Origin: Calliopum simillimum
Taxonomy: Eukaryota > Arthropoda > Insecta > Diptera > Lauxaniidae
Reading direction: 5' to 3'
Assembly (NCBI GenBank): GCA_951812925.1
Contig: OX638372.1
Coordinates: 6,324,001 to 6,388,000, forward strand
DNA: 64,000 nucleotides
The position numbers were made by a program, and so were the translations under genes. The notes under the pieces were generated by a model. The model was not told the origin of the DNA. It made no database searches and saw only the letters and a list, made by a program, of their open reading frames with translations. Positions 25,159-36,350 of this stretch are shown piece by piece. Each line of letters begins with the position of its first letter. Position 1 is the first letter of the stretch.

Positions 25159-25316
25159 ATGACCGATGTAGAGGAAATTACTGATGATATACGCAACATA
25201 TTTTGTAAATACAAGGAAAAACAAAAGTGCGATATTATTCGAACATTGAGCACAGTACAATGTTGTGAATGTGGACACAAATCGCGTATTAAGAATGTAC
25301 AAGCCAAATTATGTTG
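25159..25316 (+). CDS. small cysteine-rich membrane protein, exon 1
   Basis: ATG at 25159 (context AGGAATGAC) opens 52 codons plus two bases, ending at donor TG|GTAAAT. The soluble N-terminal part is charged (MTDVEEITDDIRN) and holds a cluster of cysteines (FCKYKEKQKC, then QCCECGHK) that could bind metal; the spacing is not a textbook zinc finger. Splicing to 25387 restores a Trp codon and removes the stop that ends the unspliced frame. I do not recognise the family. Confidence 0.6.
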
Positions 25317-25386
25317 GTAAATCGGTTTAAATGCTTTGAAATTTCTTTGTATGGACTAATTTGTGTTTAATGTTTCTTCCTCACAG

Positions 25387-25564
25387 GTACAAAAGGATGA
25401 CAAAATTTTACCAAATTGTTTTGGCAATTCTTATCCTTATGCTGTTTTTCGGAACTTATACAATATGGGCGGCCAGGCGTTATAACAAGGCTCGTTCTTT
25501 TGGTAATGGTGGATGTATTTCTACCTTCTTTTGGACATATGATGAGTGTTTGGTTGCTCACTAA
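25387..25564 (+). CDS. small cysteine-rich membrane protein, exon 2
   Basis: The acceptor TTCTTCCTCACAG precedes 25387 and the intron is 70 bp, a typical fly size. Together the exons encode 111 residues. This exon supplies a transmembrane helix (YQIVLAILILMLFFGTYTIW, about residues 61-80), then a basic stretch (AARRYNKAR), which predicts the C-terminus on the cytosolic side or a stop-transfer anchor. A short Cys-containing tail ends in DECLVAH. No signal peptide is seen, and a single-pass anchored protein is the simplest reading. The gene sits between the GCP5-like relic and skpA on the same strand. The frame is coherent across the splice, which argues against chance, but the function is unknown. 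Confidence 0.6.
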
Positions 25565-26782
25565 CGATGATCTAACACCAAGGCATTTGAAAAAACTGAC
25601 CTTTAAAAAATTCATGTAAAACTGAAATATTTATAAATTTGTGAATTAAAATAACCAAAAGCTAAAGTTTTTGTTGTAATCACAATTTCATGTATAATTT
25701 AGAACTAATTAATTGGTAACAATGATCGTGTTCGGAAGCTAAATACTATTACTAACGTTGTTAACTCTGTACGTGGATTGTTTGACTAACAACGATCATA
25801 TTCTAAGTTTTTTCCCAGTGAAATTAGACTTTTTGTTCATAAAATTTAGATTTTTTTGTTTTTGGTGTTTTAAAACAAATGTCGAAAATCGACAATGAGA
25901 TCACTGCCGTTATTTTTTTTACTTAATTTTTTCGACTAATTTTCGGTCATTTTCCGCCCTGTTCACAATTCCACTTTCACGTGAAAGTGGGTATAAAGTG
26001 GAATGCAAAACTTTTTGATAAGTCGGCATTATGCTACGACTTTTCAATTAATTTTGCTTTTTTATAGCTGTTTTTTCGATCAAATTGAGAAAAAAAATAC
26101 ACACATATAAGCTCCAGAGTTTTTCCCTTTTTTAGCGAGCAATTATAATTTGTATTGCAGAAATAAAAAACTCTAACGAAAAAAATATTTTTTCCGATGA
26201 CAAGTAAAAAGTCGGCAAATTGGCATTTTCGAAGTCAGTGTTTGTGTGAATTATTTGACATTTCCATTATATCATGGTGTTAGTAAGAATAGTTCGAAAA
26301 CAGGATGCCACCTGATTTTATTACTTAAATTGCAACATAACATCTAATTAATCCAATAAAATGCACTGAGCATGAAAAAAAACTTTCTGAAATTCCTTCA
26401 AATCAGAGGAAACCCCATAATTGGGCATCTCGCCTAATACATTATTTTGACAGACAAAATTGCGAGCAGTTATAATTTCAAGTGCATTGCAGCAGCCGTT
26501 GTTAACGTGAAACTCAATTAAAGTTTATAAATTTAATAAAAAGCATTTTGATTCATAAATCTTGTTTACTTGTGTGCATTTTTTACCTGACAGCGAAAAA
26601 GTTTGCATTTCTACTGTGAAAAGTTAAACGTCTTGAACAGTCGTTGAATAGGCTTCACATCCACATCGAAAATAAAAAGTAATCAACAAGTCTTCGAAAT
26701 TAAAAGTAATTGAAATTACACGGATTACGGAACAGGCCGGTTTATGTGAAAACATCCTCATATCTTACATTTTTTGCTAATA

Positions 26783-26986
26783 ATGTTCCATTCTTCAACC
26801 CTTGATATATCGATAACGCAAAGTGATATGGAAATATTTTATTTAAATTTTACAAAATTTATTTTTATAATTATTATTTTGGTTAGATTTTTAAAAAACC
26901 ATCGCCAAATCAAGAAGCTACAGAAATCGAAGTATCCTCAAACTAAGTTTAACATAGCCCAAGATTCCAAAAATAATGTAGTTTAA
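26783..26986 (+). CDS. possible 67-residue single-pass microprotein
   Basis: This open frame encodes a hydrophobic helix (FTKFIFIIIILVRFL, about residues 24-39) followed by a basic, Lys/Gln-rich tail (KNHRQIKKLQKSKYPQ). The layout resembles small membrane microproteins, but AT-rich DNA makes Ile/Phe/Lys-rich ORFs by chance. No homolog is recognised. The weak evidence is its ordered TM-then-basic architecture. Confidence 0.25.
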   Translation: MFHSSTLDISITQSDMEIFYLNFTKFIFIIIILVRFLKNHRQIKKLQKSKYPQTKFNIAQDSKNNVV

Positions 26987-27221
26987 AAAAAAGAACTAAC
27001 GCCAGAAAAATCGGCATACAAAATTCTGGCGTTATTTCCATTTTGTTTTGGAAATAAAGCCAAAAACTTTTCTGGCGTTATTTCCTAGTTCATTTTTGGT
27101 TTTATTTCCAAAACATATTTTCGGGAGCCTACAATTTTGTCTACGTAGGGGAACTGATGCTATTGTGGTATAGTTTTTCAATGTGGTATGGTCACATATT
27201 TTTGTGATTTTGACCATATGG

Positions 27222-27600
27222 TGTTGGATGTTATAGACTGATTCGCGGCCGAACGTCGCCGCGAAGCCGGTATTGGATTATTGGGAGTTTAAAATCATGA
27301 GCTTCGGCCGCAGGCCGCCCACTTACCCCTTCTCTTATGTAAAATTACGGTGACTAGCGAACTAGATGTTGGATATATTATAGACTGATTCGCGGCCGAA
27401 GGCCGCCACGAAGCCGGTGTTGGATTTTTGGGAGTTTTAAATCAGGGGCTTCGGCCGCAGGTCGCCCACTTACCCCTACCCTTATGTAAAATTACTGTGG
27501 CTAGCAAACTAGGTGTTGGATATATTAAAGACTGATCAGCGGCTGAAGGCCGCCGCGGAAATGGTATTGGAGTTGTAAATCCTGAGCTGCGGCTGTTGTC
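27222..27600. repeat. GC-rich ~146-bp tandem repeat, about 2.6 units
   Basis: Units start TGTTGGAT at 27222, 27367 and 27514 (periods 145 and 147). Each holds palindromic CGGCCGAAGGCCG-like and CTTCGGCCGCAGG segments, making CpG-rich islands in AT-rich DNA. The third unit is truncated and more diverged. Confidence 0.9.
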
Positions 27601-27619
27601 AATAACAAAATATCGTTAT

Positions 27620-27721
27620 GGGGACTATGTCCGTTTTTTCCTGGGGACTATGTCCGAATTATTGGCGGACATAATCCCCATTTCGTGAATGGGGATTATG
27701 TCCGTGGGGACTATGTCACGG
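27620..27721. repeat. five-copy GGGGACTATGTCCG motif cluster with hairpin
   Basis: Direct copies lie near 27620, 27643, 27691 and 27706, with an inverted copy at 27666-27679. The inverted copy and the one at 27691-27704 form a perfect 14-bp stem with an 11-base loop. Its role is unknown. Confidence 0.8.
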
Positions 27722-27984
27722 CACCAATACAAAACATTTTAATGAAAAACAAAATGCAGAAACAATATAAAAACACTTACAACTATGAGAACATAACAAA
27801 AATTATTGCATTTTTTGCAAAAGGTACAACTCTGACATACTGTTTTTTTTATGTGCTATTAATTTGTGTCCTTATGTACCCCCTTAAATGTGGTTTGAGC
27901 ACTTCTATATATAAATATGTTTTTTTTTTAATTAAAACATAAAGAAGTTAAAGTCTAATAAAAAGTATCTCACAAAAACTTATT

Positions 27985-28375
27985 AGTATTTATCACTTTT
28001 TTGTATAAACTTCACAACTCCTTTTGTTCCCTCCACGGTTTTCAAAAAACTATTGAATTCAATACAGTTATATCCGTAATTAGTTTTTATAATCAGTTCA
28101 CTTTCTAAATTTTTCAGTAAAAGCATATTTCGTTCCTTTCTCCAATATGACTTCAGAGGCAACATTTGAATGAGGTATAGAAAAAATAAAATTGCATACT
28201 GTTTCAAAATTCGGAAAGAAACCACTATTTAAAAAGTCTTTCCATTTTTCCTCAACTGGCTTTTCTTTTTGCAAAGTTTCAGAAAAAGTTTTCAAGTGAT
28301 TGAACTCATCAAAAAGTAAATCCATATCAATCCATATCAAAGGTTTATGCGTTTTTTCAAACCAAAATGAAAATG
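27985..28375 (-). pseudogene. hAT transposase C-terminal (dimerisation domain) relic
   Basis: Two overlapping minus-strand frames together read like a hAT C-terminal domain. The first has NFIFSIPHSNVASE, matching the family 'IPHSNA-ER-FS' core; the second continues with RNMLLLKNLESELIIKTNYG and a Cys-Ile-Glu-Phe segment. A frameshift near 28150 separates them. The catalytic region and ends are missing, so it cannot transpose. Confidence 0.6.
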
Positions 28376-28543
28376 TTCTCCGCAGTGTTGCCAGAAAGTT
28401 TAATAAAAGACAGAGTCAAGGAGTTATACAGTGATTCAAAATAAATTATTTTCATTAAACATTTATTGCGTACGCACATGGGCAAAATTGAAAAAAACAG
28501 TACATGTACTGTTTAAAACAGTACGTCTGGTAACCGTACGTAA

Positions 28544-29007
28544 GGGCTAGTTTACATAGGCATTCATAATCAAAGTAATCATATATTTGGTGATTATTTT
28601 AATCATGAAATGAATGAGCAAACGATGCCACTTCACGAAATCAAACAGAGTTGTGTTGTAAAATATTTCACAAAAACAGAGTTGTGTTGTAAAATGTTTC
28701 ACAATTTGTTCCTTTTGGAAGTAAAATAATACAGTTTTCGTGAAGAAATCTACGAGATGGATAAAATAAGTGGTTGATAGCAATCTTTGAATCAGTCGAA
28801 TAAAATTTGAGAGACCAAACAAAATAAACTCATAGTTTGACACAAATTAGTATTAAAAAAGTATTAAAATAAATAGCATTGAAAAAGTAGTAAAATAGTA
28901 TTTACCAGTAATCTAAAATCACATGAATGTGAACAAAATATAGTTTTAATCATGAAGCAAAAAAATTCATGATTATTTTGATTATGAATGTCTATGTAAA
29001 CTAGCCC
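28544..29007. mobile_element. PIF/Harbinger-type MITE
   Basis: It starts GGGCTAGTTTACATAG and ends with the complement, with inverted repeats of about 35 bases (ATTCATAATCAAA follows on both sides). It is flanked by TAA at 28541-28543 and 29008-29010, the 3-bp duplication typical of Harbinger elements. The 464-bp interior encodes no transposase. Confidence 0.85.
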
Positions 29008-29319
29008 TAATGGCCATCCAATTCAGATGAATATCCAACCCATAAAGAAGGCATCCAACCTTTTTCTCTGATTACTACACTACAGCAAAAACACATCCCT
29101 AAAGTTATGGCAATTTGTAACCGAAAAGTTTGGTTGGCAACGCTGCACTACAAATAACGAAATTTATTTTTCTCTGCAATTTTAGTTAACTGCAAGTTTT
29201 ACGGAACAAAAACGAAATCTTGAATAAATTTGCCGTGAAATAAATTAAGGACGAGGATTTGCTGAAATTATTTCGAAAACTTTTAAATAACGTTGGACAA
29301 ACGGCGTTTATTAAAAAAA

Positions 29320-29456
29320 GTGAGTAATCTACGCCATTTTTCTTTGTGACAGTCTTGCGTGATGGCCAAAATTGATGGCTGTCAAAATTGTTTTTTTTTT
29401 CTATAATTTCTGTCTGCTGCTGCACATTCACGAGCACTCGTAATTTATATTTTCAG
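29320..29456 (+). other. skpA 5' UTR intron
   Basis: The donor AAAAAAA|GTGAGT begins at 29320 and the acceptor TATTTTCAG ends at 29456, 21 bases before the start codon. A non-coding first exon therefore ends at 29319; its 5' end is not determined but probably lies near 29150-29230. An intron in the leader of a housekeeping gene is common in flies. Confidence 0.65.
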
Positions 29457-29477
29457 CTTTAAAATCGACTATTGAAA

Positions 29478-29966
29478 ATGCCGAACATTAAGTTGCAATC
29501 ATCTGACAATGAAATCTTTGATACCGATGTCCAAATCGCCAAATGCTCAGGCACCATAAAAACAATGTTGGAGGATTGTGGCATGGAAGATGGCGACAAC
29601 GCAGTTGTGCCACTGCCGAACGTCAACTCGGCCATTTTGCGCAAAGTGTTACACTGGGCAAACTATCACAAGGACGATCCACAACCCACCGAGGATGATG
29701 AAAACAAAGAGAAGCGAACTGATGACATTTCCTCTTGGGATGCAGATTTTCTTAAAGTGGATCAGGGCACATTATTCGAATTGATCTTAGCTGCCAATTA
29801 TCTTGATATTAAGGGTCTGCTCGATGTGACTTGCAAGACCGTGGCCAATATGATTAAAGGCAAAACTCCAGAAGAGATACGTAAAACGTTTAACATTAAA
29901 AATGATTTTACTCCTGCCGAAGAAGAGCAGGTACGCAAGGAGAATGAATGGTGTGAGGAAAAATAG
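29478..29966 (+). CDS. skpA: Skp1 (SCF ubiquitin-ligase adaptor)
   Basis: This intact 162-residue protein is the same length as other Skp1 proteins. Skp1 links cullin-1 to F-box substrate receptors in SCF E3 ligases, in nucleus and cytoplasm. The N-terminal BTB/POZ-like fold is seen as [14 protein letters not shown]...[15 protein letters not shown] (residues 1-65). An acidic, disordered [15 protein letters not shown] loop follows (~70-85). The C-terminal F-box-binding helices contain [20 protein letters not shown] (~105-125) and the conserved end NEWCEEK. Translation starts at the ATG at 29478; a near-cognate TTG two codons upstream is not needed. The single coding exon is preceded by a leader intron. 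Among fly Skp1 paralogs it best fits the ubiquitous skpA, by its conservation; a paralog is the alternative. Confidence 0.96.
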   Translation: MPNIKLQSSDNEIFDTDVQIAKCSGTIKTMLEDCGMEDGDNAVVPLPNVNSAILRKVLHWANYHKDDPQPTEDDENKEKRTDDISSWDADFLKVDQGTLFELILAANYLDIKGLLDVTCKTVANMIKGKTPEEIRKTFNIKNDFTPAEEEQVRKENEWCEEK

Positions 29967-30196
29967 ATGTCAAGGACAGCAAGGGCCAAAGTTAATGACG
30001 TTGAAAGCTTAAAATAATGCGTAGTGCGCGCGACAGACACCCAAACTAACATATGCTTTGGCTTTTTGGAGTTTTTTTTTCTAATATTTAATTCTTTTAA
30101 ATTATCATTAACTGCGTAAACAATATATTTAACAAAAAAAAAGAAGGAATATAATTAATTTAAAGTTTATGTAAATGGCGTTTATCGTATATTACA

Positions 30197-30202
30197 AATA
30201 AA
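30197..30202 (+). terminator. polyadenylation signal of skpA
   Basis: AATAAA about 230 bases past the skpA stop codon. The distance is plausible and it is followed by U-rich-poor sequence, so support is moderate only. Confidence 0.45.
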
Positions 30203-30718
30203 ATTCAAATCTGAGGAAAAAGCAGAGCAAAGCACACTAACATATGTATTTGAGTAGGATACTTCCCTGGAACTAATATTATTTACGAAAGGGTATCTGG
30301 AAAATGTTGGAATTCACTTTGCGCAAGCTAAAAAGGTTATTGACTCAAATTGATCAGAAAAAGTTCAACAAATACTAAGTAAAATAATTTTAGATAAGCT
30401 TTTACACGTACCTACTGTGAGCTGAGCTTTGATTATTACCCTTATCATCTAATTCGGTTACGATTGAAACTAAATCGATTCGGGATTTTGCTATCATATA
30501 TTTTGATTTCCAGAATCGAAATTGAAAGTTTTTCCTATCAAAATGGAATCAGCTTTATCTTGTTCGAATTTTTTTTATGCAGTTTCTTGGATAACACAAA
30601 AACAGCTAAGTACTCGGTTGCTTCTGAAGTGTGGAAACATGTTTTTCCCCGAGTATATTGAATAAACAGAATTTTGTTTACTAAATAAAAAAGCTTAATT
30701 GTCTTTAACAACCTTTTC

Positions 30719-31365
30719 ATACCCTACACACAGGGTATATTCACTTTGTCCTTCCGTTTGTAACGCAGAGAAGGAGGCACAGCCTTCGCCTTCAAAGGTA
30801 GCTTGGGAGATTGAAAATAAGCGAAATCGGTCAACGGACACGCCTACCGCCCATACAAAAAATGTATTCAAAATGCAACTTTAGGAGTATTTTTCACGAC
30901 AATGCAACCAAAATACACATAAATACTACGAATTGAAAGCGCTTGCTCTAAAAAAAAGCTGGGCGAATTTGGACTAGAGGGCGTGGCACCTCCCATATAA
31001 GCAAAAGCTTCAAAACGCTATACTGAAAGCGTTTTTTGAGATAATCCAACTAAATTTTACTTAAATTCTAAGAGCTATTGTATAATTGCACGCTCCGAGC
31101 TAAAACTAGACAAACTCGGACAAGAGGGTGTGGCACCTCCCATATAAGCAAAAGTTTCAAAACTCTATACTGAAAACGTTTTTTGAGATAATCCAACAAA
31201 ACTGGGTGTCTGGTAATCAAAAGTGTCCGTCGGATCTGCTTTCGGAGATATAGCCATCGGAAAAATTTCATTCCTATGCATCAAACAGTTTTTGAGATAT
31301 ATTGAATTTGATATTTTAGCGTGTCCCGAAAATTTTTCTAGCCTATAATCTTCCCCTGATCTACG
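30719..31365 (+). repeat. TACCCTACAC repeat family, copy 1 (3'-truncated)
   Basis: It begins ATACCCTACACACAGGGTAT followed by TTCACTTTGTCCTTCCGTT, as in copies 2 (36351-36985) and 3 (59447-60258, inverted). It includes tandem ~170-bp units with GGCGTGGCACCTCCCATAT and AGCAAAAGCTTCAAAAC. The far end present in the other copies is missing here and is replaced by another GC-box repeat at about 31250-31365. Confidence 0.8.
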
Positions 31366-31369
31366 CTAA

Positions 31370-31960
31370 GGGGCTGTTCATAAATTATGTCACACTTTTA
31401 GGGGAGTGGGGGATTCACAAATTTGTGACAAAGTGTGACAGAAGGGGGTCTGGGGGTCTTGGAAAATGTGATGTCACACAATTCATATCGAAAAAATTTC
31501 GAGAATTTCAAGCATATTTTGTTCACAAATAACAAACAAGATTGAGACAAAATACGTTGTGACGTCACACTATCAGTCAAAAACAAATATGGCCGCTGGC
31601 TGATGATACGAAAAAGAGTGGCCACGTCAAAACTGATGAACCTGATCGATAGTGTGTACTGGTCCTAAAGTAAAATTGTTCCAATATAAGAAACACAATT
31701 CTTCAAACTTGTATGAGCCATGTTCACGATCCGGTGCAAAAGGTCTTGCTTCATAGCATTTGTAAATAAGTGTTGAAAAATTTTGCTATACAATAACAAA
31801 ATATATAGGATTGAATTATCATTTACATTTTCTATACTAAGGAGCTGTCCATAAGCTCCGTGACGCTCCTAGGGGGGTTCGAGCAAGCGTCTCGCTTGGT
31901 GTATTTTATTTATTTTTTGTATGAAACTACCGTCACACAGGGGGGGTTCAATATAGCGAA
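31370..31960. repeat. two GGGG-rich 'GCTGT(T/C)CATAA' insect repeats
   Basis: 31371-31480 begins GGGGCTGTTCATAAATTATG and contains GTGACAAAGTGTGACA; 31842-31955 begins GGAGCTGTCCATAAGCTCCG and contains CGTCACACAGGGGGG. The two are similar in layout, suggesting one family of short elements. Neither codes for protein. Confidence 0.5.
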
Positions 31961-34200
31961 TTTTAGCGAAACGGAGCATAACCTATAGCATAAAAATATC
32001 ATGTAATTTTTCAAATAAAAATTTTTTTGTTTATGTTCTCTTCGCTCATACGATTTCTCAGCTTGCAATGTTTACACTTTTAATATTGCTCACAATCAAG
32101 TGGAAATTATTGCTATTTTGCAAGTCTTAATGCTCCGGATCGTGAACACGGCTATTGTAATTGAATTTTAAACTGTGTTTAGCTCTTCTGAAACATACAG
32201 AAAAAAAAAATCTTCGATAGTTTGCAAATCACACTGTAGCTTCTGATCGTTACACGTTTTTTGACAGCCACCGCTGTTGAATTTGCTTTTGATTCACTTT
32301 TCGCGTTTATCAAAATTCTATTTTTTTTTGCTTGCGGTATTTGTTTTCAAAGTGCAGTGAAAAAGTAAATACAATTTCATGGAGATTTTTATTAAAAAAA
32401 CATTAGCAAATATGTAATTACTACGATTTGAAAGTTTAATATGGAATGGTAAAGAGAACAATGCTGATGTGAATGTGGAGCTTTATCACTTGGGCACATT
32501 AATACCAACGTCAGAAAAATACACAATTTATCCAAAGACTTTATTATTTTCATTGTACCTATTTTGATCTGATGGTATTCTATTTGCATTGAAAAATAAA
32601 AGGGAAAAATTAAATTGCAAAAATAGAATCATGGACAAAAAGAACGAGTGAAACTAACGAATGAATAGGACAACGAGTCCAGAGAGTAAAGTAACCGCCA
32701 CAAATCGGTTCCAAATAATAAAAATTATTGAAACATAAAAATATAGCTAAAATTAATAATATAAACGTTGTAAAAACGGAATGTTTAAGTGTACGTTTGC
32801 GGCCATTATCACGATCATCCATTCTATCGGTAAGTTAATCCTATTAACCCCTTATTGTATGGTTGTTGTTTACTGCAGGGAATGCCAAACTTTTTTGATC
32901 ACAAACTCTCAAAAAATTTCAAAACCCTCCATAACAAAAAAGGGCTTAAGTTTAATGCAGACTTAAGACTTTGTAACAAGTTTACCGTTGCTCCCAAAGT
33001 CCAATTTGTCTTTTGTTCAAAATAGGGCTTCAGGAATCAATTACAACCACAAATAGTCTGTCCCGGACCTAGTTTTGTGGATAGTATAGCTCTCGAAAGT
33101 ATAAGTTCTGAACTCCTCCCTCGATGGATTGAAAATATTGATGTCATGAAAATGATGAAATGAATTTGAACAGCCTTAAAATCGGTGTGCAAAAGTCTGA
33201 AATCCGTGTTATGGATTTCGAGATATGCCGAATTTTCGAAAACTTTGACCAGTTCTTTTTTTAAAACCACAATTTTTTTCCAAAAATGTCTTATTTATCT
33301 TATTACTAAGATATGGAAGTTTAATCTATTTCCTTTTGGAACTTTACTGGTTTTCATTAAAGCTATATCCCGATCTTCCGAGGGCTATACATATTTCCAA
33401 ATTTCCGGGCGACACTTTTTACACGTACTTCGTTAGAACTATAATTTTAACTAGAAAAATTTGGTTCAAAGCATATTGGGTTTTGGGAGCACCCGTTAAC
33501 TTTTGCCGATTTCTTAATTGTAATAAAGTTTCGGAGATATAGCCATGTGAAGATCCGAGTAATTATATCTCTTATGAAATCGGCTATAAGTTGGAAACCC
33601 ATTGATGGATTTAAAAACTCAGACGCAAATGTCATATCAATGGTTAAATAATAATGTCAGTTCTTTCGAAAAAAAAGAAAATAGTTAAAAGTTTGAGAAA
33701 GTCGCCATATCTCGAAAACTACATGTACAACAATTTTATAGACTGTTAAGTAACCATTCTACCTTTGATCACAATGCAAAGCACCAAGCTTAACAAATTT
33801 GAATGTACTGATTTACACAGTGCCCCGGATCATCTTTTCGTTGACACAATACGATCGACTCTAGGTGTACTTTATTGCCGCTAGATTTTCCACGCATACA
33901 ATTAGGAGAGCAACAGATTATGCACAGCCTTTATATAAGCGATCTGTTCAATAGCTTAAATATATATGTTCTTAAAACAAGCTTAGTTGATCTTTAAAGT
34001 AAACTTAAAAATTTCATCCAGTTCTAAATTTAAACACTTTATAATATTCGTTGACAGCTTAATGTTTTGCTTCGCGGTAAAAGTTTTTCTTGGTAATACA
34101 CTACAATTCCGTGTAAGTAAGGCTACTGTTTTTTACTATTTTTTCAGATAATGTAAACATTGATGTGTTAATATTGATTAAAGTGTAGCAAATCAAAAGG
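31961..34200. other. intergenic between skpA and Tlk, possible transcript at 32781
   Basis: No firm gene. At 32781 an ATG starts MFKCTFAAIITIIHSI followed by a consensus donor (ATCG|GTAAGT at 32830) and a good acceptor (TTGTTTACTGCAG) 50 bases later, but the spliced frame stops after 22 residues. It may be a non-coding leader of Tlk or chance. 33355-33395 shares ATCCCGATCTTCCGAGGGCT with 15041-15075. Confidence 0.35.
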
Positions 34201-34281
34201 ACTTCATAAGGAAAAAATAATTACTAAAAATTCTGACGAGACTTAATCGTACGAATTAAAAATACGAAGGATAAACAGAAG
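34200..34281 (+). other. candidate Tlk 5' UTR exon
   Basis: The sequence ends AACAGAAG|GTAATA at 34281, and the next acceptor (TTTTTAG) lies 62 bases on, directly before the Tlk start codon exon. The 5' limit is not determined. Confidence 0.4.
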
Positions 34282-34349
34282 GTAATAATCTCTTTACATA
34301 AGAAAATTTATTTATGTTGTAAAAATCTCTTGTACATTTTTAGATTAAA

Positions 34350-34421
34350 ATGGATCACTTTCAAGCAACATTAGATCCACGCAAACAAGAACTGCTAGAG
34401 GCACGTTTTATTGGTGCAAGG
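34350..34421 (+). CDS. Tlk: Tousled-like kinase, first coding exon
   Basis: The exon enters after acceptor TACATTTTTAG (34343), begins ATGG at 34350, and ends AGG|GTAAGT in phase 0 after 24 codons. The peptide contains LDPRKQELLEARFIGA. Vertebrate TLK1/TLK2 have a near-identical N-terminal block, LDPRRQELLEARFTG, so the match is specific despite its length. Tlk is a nuclear Ser/Thr kinase that phosphorylates the Asf1 histone chaperone during S phase. Coiled-coil and kinase exons are not in this window, so the gene must extend past 64000 if it is intact. That implies a first intron of almost 30 kb. An isolated exon left by rearrangement is the alternative. Confidence 0.72.
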
Positions 34422-35084
34422 GTAAGTGCCTTTCTGTGTACCTAATTTTAATAAAAGGTCGTCACTTTTCGTAACTTTTTATCACATTTATAATATCCAA
34501 AAATGGATTTATTAGAAATTGTAAAGTTTTCGAAAATAATAAGTTCATTTATTTGTAAATACAAAAAATAAAAAAGGAGTCCCGAAAAAAAAAAATAAAA
34601 CAAAAATGGTATGCGATGATGTAAAATAAACTTCGGATATATGTATAATATACATTTTATATATGCAGATCTGTATGCAATTATATATTGCACATTCTGC
34701 AGTCTGAAATAAACTAAAAAACTTTATTTTTTGTAATACTTAATGTCGAAAAGTCACTCTTCGAAATATGTAAAGCACAAGTGCATTAGTTATCTACTGG
34801 TTGTAAATACTTACTTTCAGAAATGTGTTTTGCGATTTCGAGAACATTTATGTAGATGAAAGTTTTTGTTCTCCATTAATTTCCAATTTTTGAAACAAAA
34901 CAAATTTTTGTGAATATATTGTACAATTTTTTACCCTGATCTTTTTGTTTTTAAAGGAAATAAAGTTCCTTACTTATGATAAAATAAATGTTTTTCATAT
35001 TATAACTAGCTTTTACTCGGTGAGCGTTGTTTCACCTTTGTCCCGGTGCCTTTTACATTATTTTACTAAACCTTATTCATCTGC

Positions 35085-35395
35085 GAGCTACATCAAAAAT
35101 GCAAACAGAAGGCTATAGCAAACGAGATCAAGCTGCGCAAATGGGGATGGATTCGTCACACTCTCCGGAAACCACACAGCGAAGTTTGTCGCCAGGCCCT
35201 TGAGTGGAATCCACAAGGCAGTAGAGGACGTGGAAAAGGTTGTTGGAAAAGGTTGTTGGAAAAGGAAATCCAAGAATCGGGAAAATCGTGGCAAGAGATC
35301 AAAGTCATCGCAAGGGATCGTGACAAATGGAGAGATTTCATATTGGCCCTATGCTCCTCCTAGGAGTTAAAGGAGAATGCATACATACATACATT
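35085..35395 (+). mobile_element. 3' end of an RTE-like LINE
   Basis: The frame encodes the C-terminal tail of a LINE ORF: KWGWIRHTLRKP, ALEWNPQGSRGRG, and RDRDKWRDFILALCSS ending at TAG (35359-35361). This 'GH-LR...W-P-G-R-RG...W' pattern is common in RTE-type and related LINEs. A short 3' UTR and a (CATA)n tail follow. A duplicated GGAAAAGGTTGTT segment sits inside. It is heavily 5'-truncated. Confidence 0.75.
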
Positions 35396-35459
35396 CATCT
35401 GCGTTAAATAGTTTCATAGCTATGATGAGATTTTTCCTGGATGTGGTGTAGCCAGTTTT

Positions 35460-35760
35460 TCTAGTTGATGACATTTTCTCGGATGCACTTTACATATAAA
35501 ATAAATTTCATCCATATGCTTAGAACAGTTTCAGAGATAAGTCGAATTTTGTTTTTTAGAAGCGTGAACCCGCCCATTTTTCTAATGGGTGTTATTTGGC
35601 TTAGTGCCCTTTAGATATGTGCCAAATTTTATTCTAATGCGTCGAACAGTTTCAGAGTTATAACGAATTTTGTTTTTTAGGGGCATAGCACCGCCCATTT
35701 TTGTAGCCTATAACATTTCTCTGATCTATACCAATATACTGTGAAAGTTTCATACAAGTA
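35460..35760 (+). repeat. ~121-bp tandem repeat with CGCCCATTTTT box
   Basis: Two units begin ACAGTTTCAGAG near 35526 and 35647; each contains GAATTTTGTTTTTTAG and CCGCCCATTTTT. A single related unit is at 31255-31365. Confidence 0.7.
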
Positions 35761-36350
35761 TTAGAATTATTTTATCAGTTCACCAAACACAATGTTTGTC
35801 ATATGATGAATTGGTAGTAAAAATATGTGATTTAGATTAACAATATCTCAGTTTGTTTTGAGGCTTTGCTGTGTTTTGAATTATTGACAAATTTTTACTT
35901 TTAACCTAAATTTCCAAAATTTTGTACTTTTCAGTGTAATTTCTAAAAATTTTGATGACTCAAGTCAATTGAGAAAGTATAATTCATAAGCATTCCGCCT
36001 TAAACTGCATTTTCAGAATTTTTGTACCAAGTTACAATTTTTTCGTTTTGTATTTATATAGGTATTCTTAATAGTTCCAAACAAATAATGTTATATCAGC
36101 TTCTAATAGTTTTTACGGGACCATCCGGCACTTTCTTAATACTAAATTTCTAGTGAGTGATTTTCATTCCTTTTCAGTATTAATGTATTATAAAAGCATT
36201 ATTACTTTGCCCAAGAAATGGAGACATTGTTAGCATATCCTTCACATCTTCATTTAGATTGTAAACTAACAAATAATTTTCCCATTTTTAGAACAGTAAA
36301 ACATCTGCTAAGAGCACCATAACTATTGAAGAATACTTCTGTTGGTAATT

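Noticed and set aside
32781..32963. Signal-peptide-like ORF with a consensus splice donor
   Set aside because: Splicing to the nearest good acceptor stops after 22 codons, and the unspliced frame has no secreted-domain pattern.
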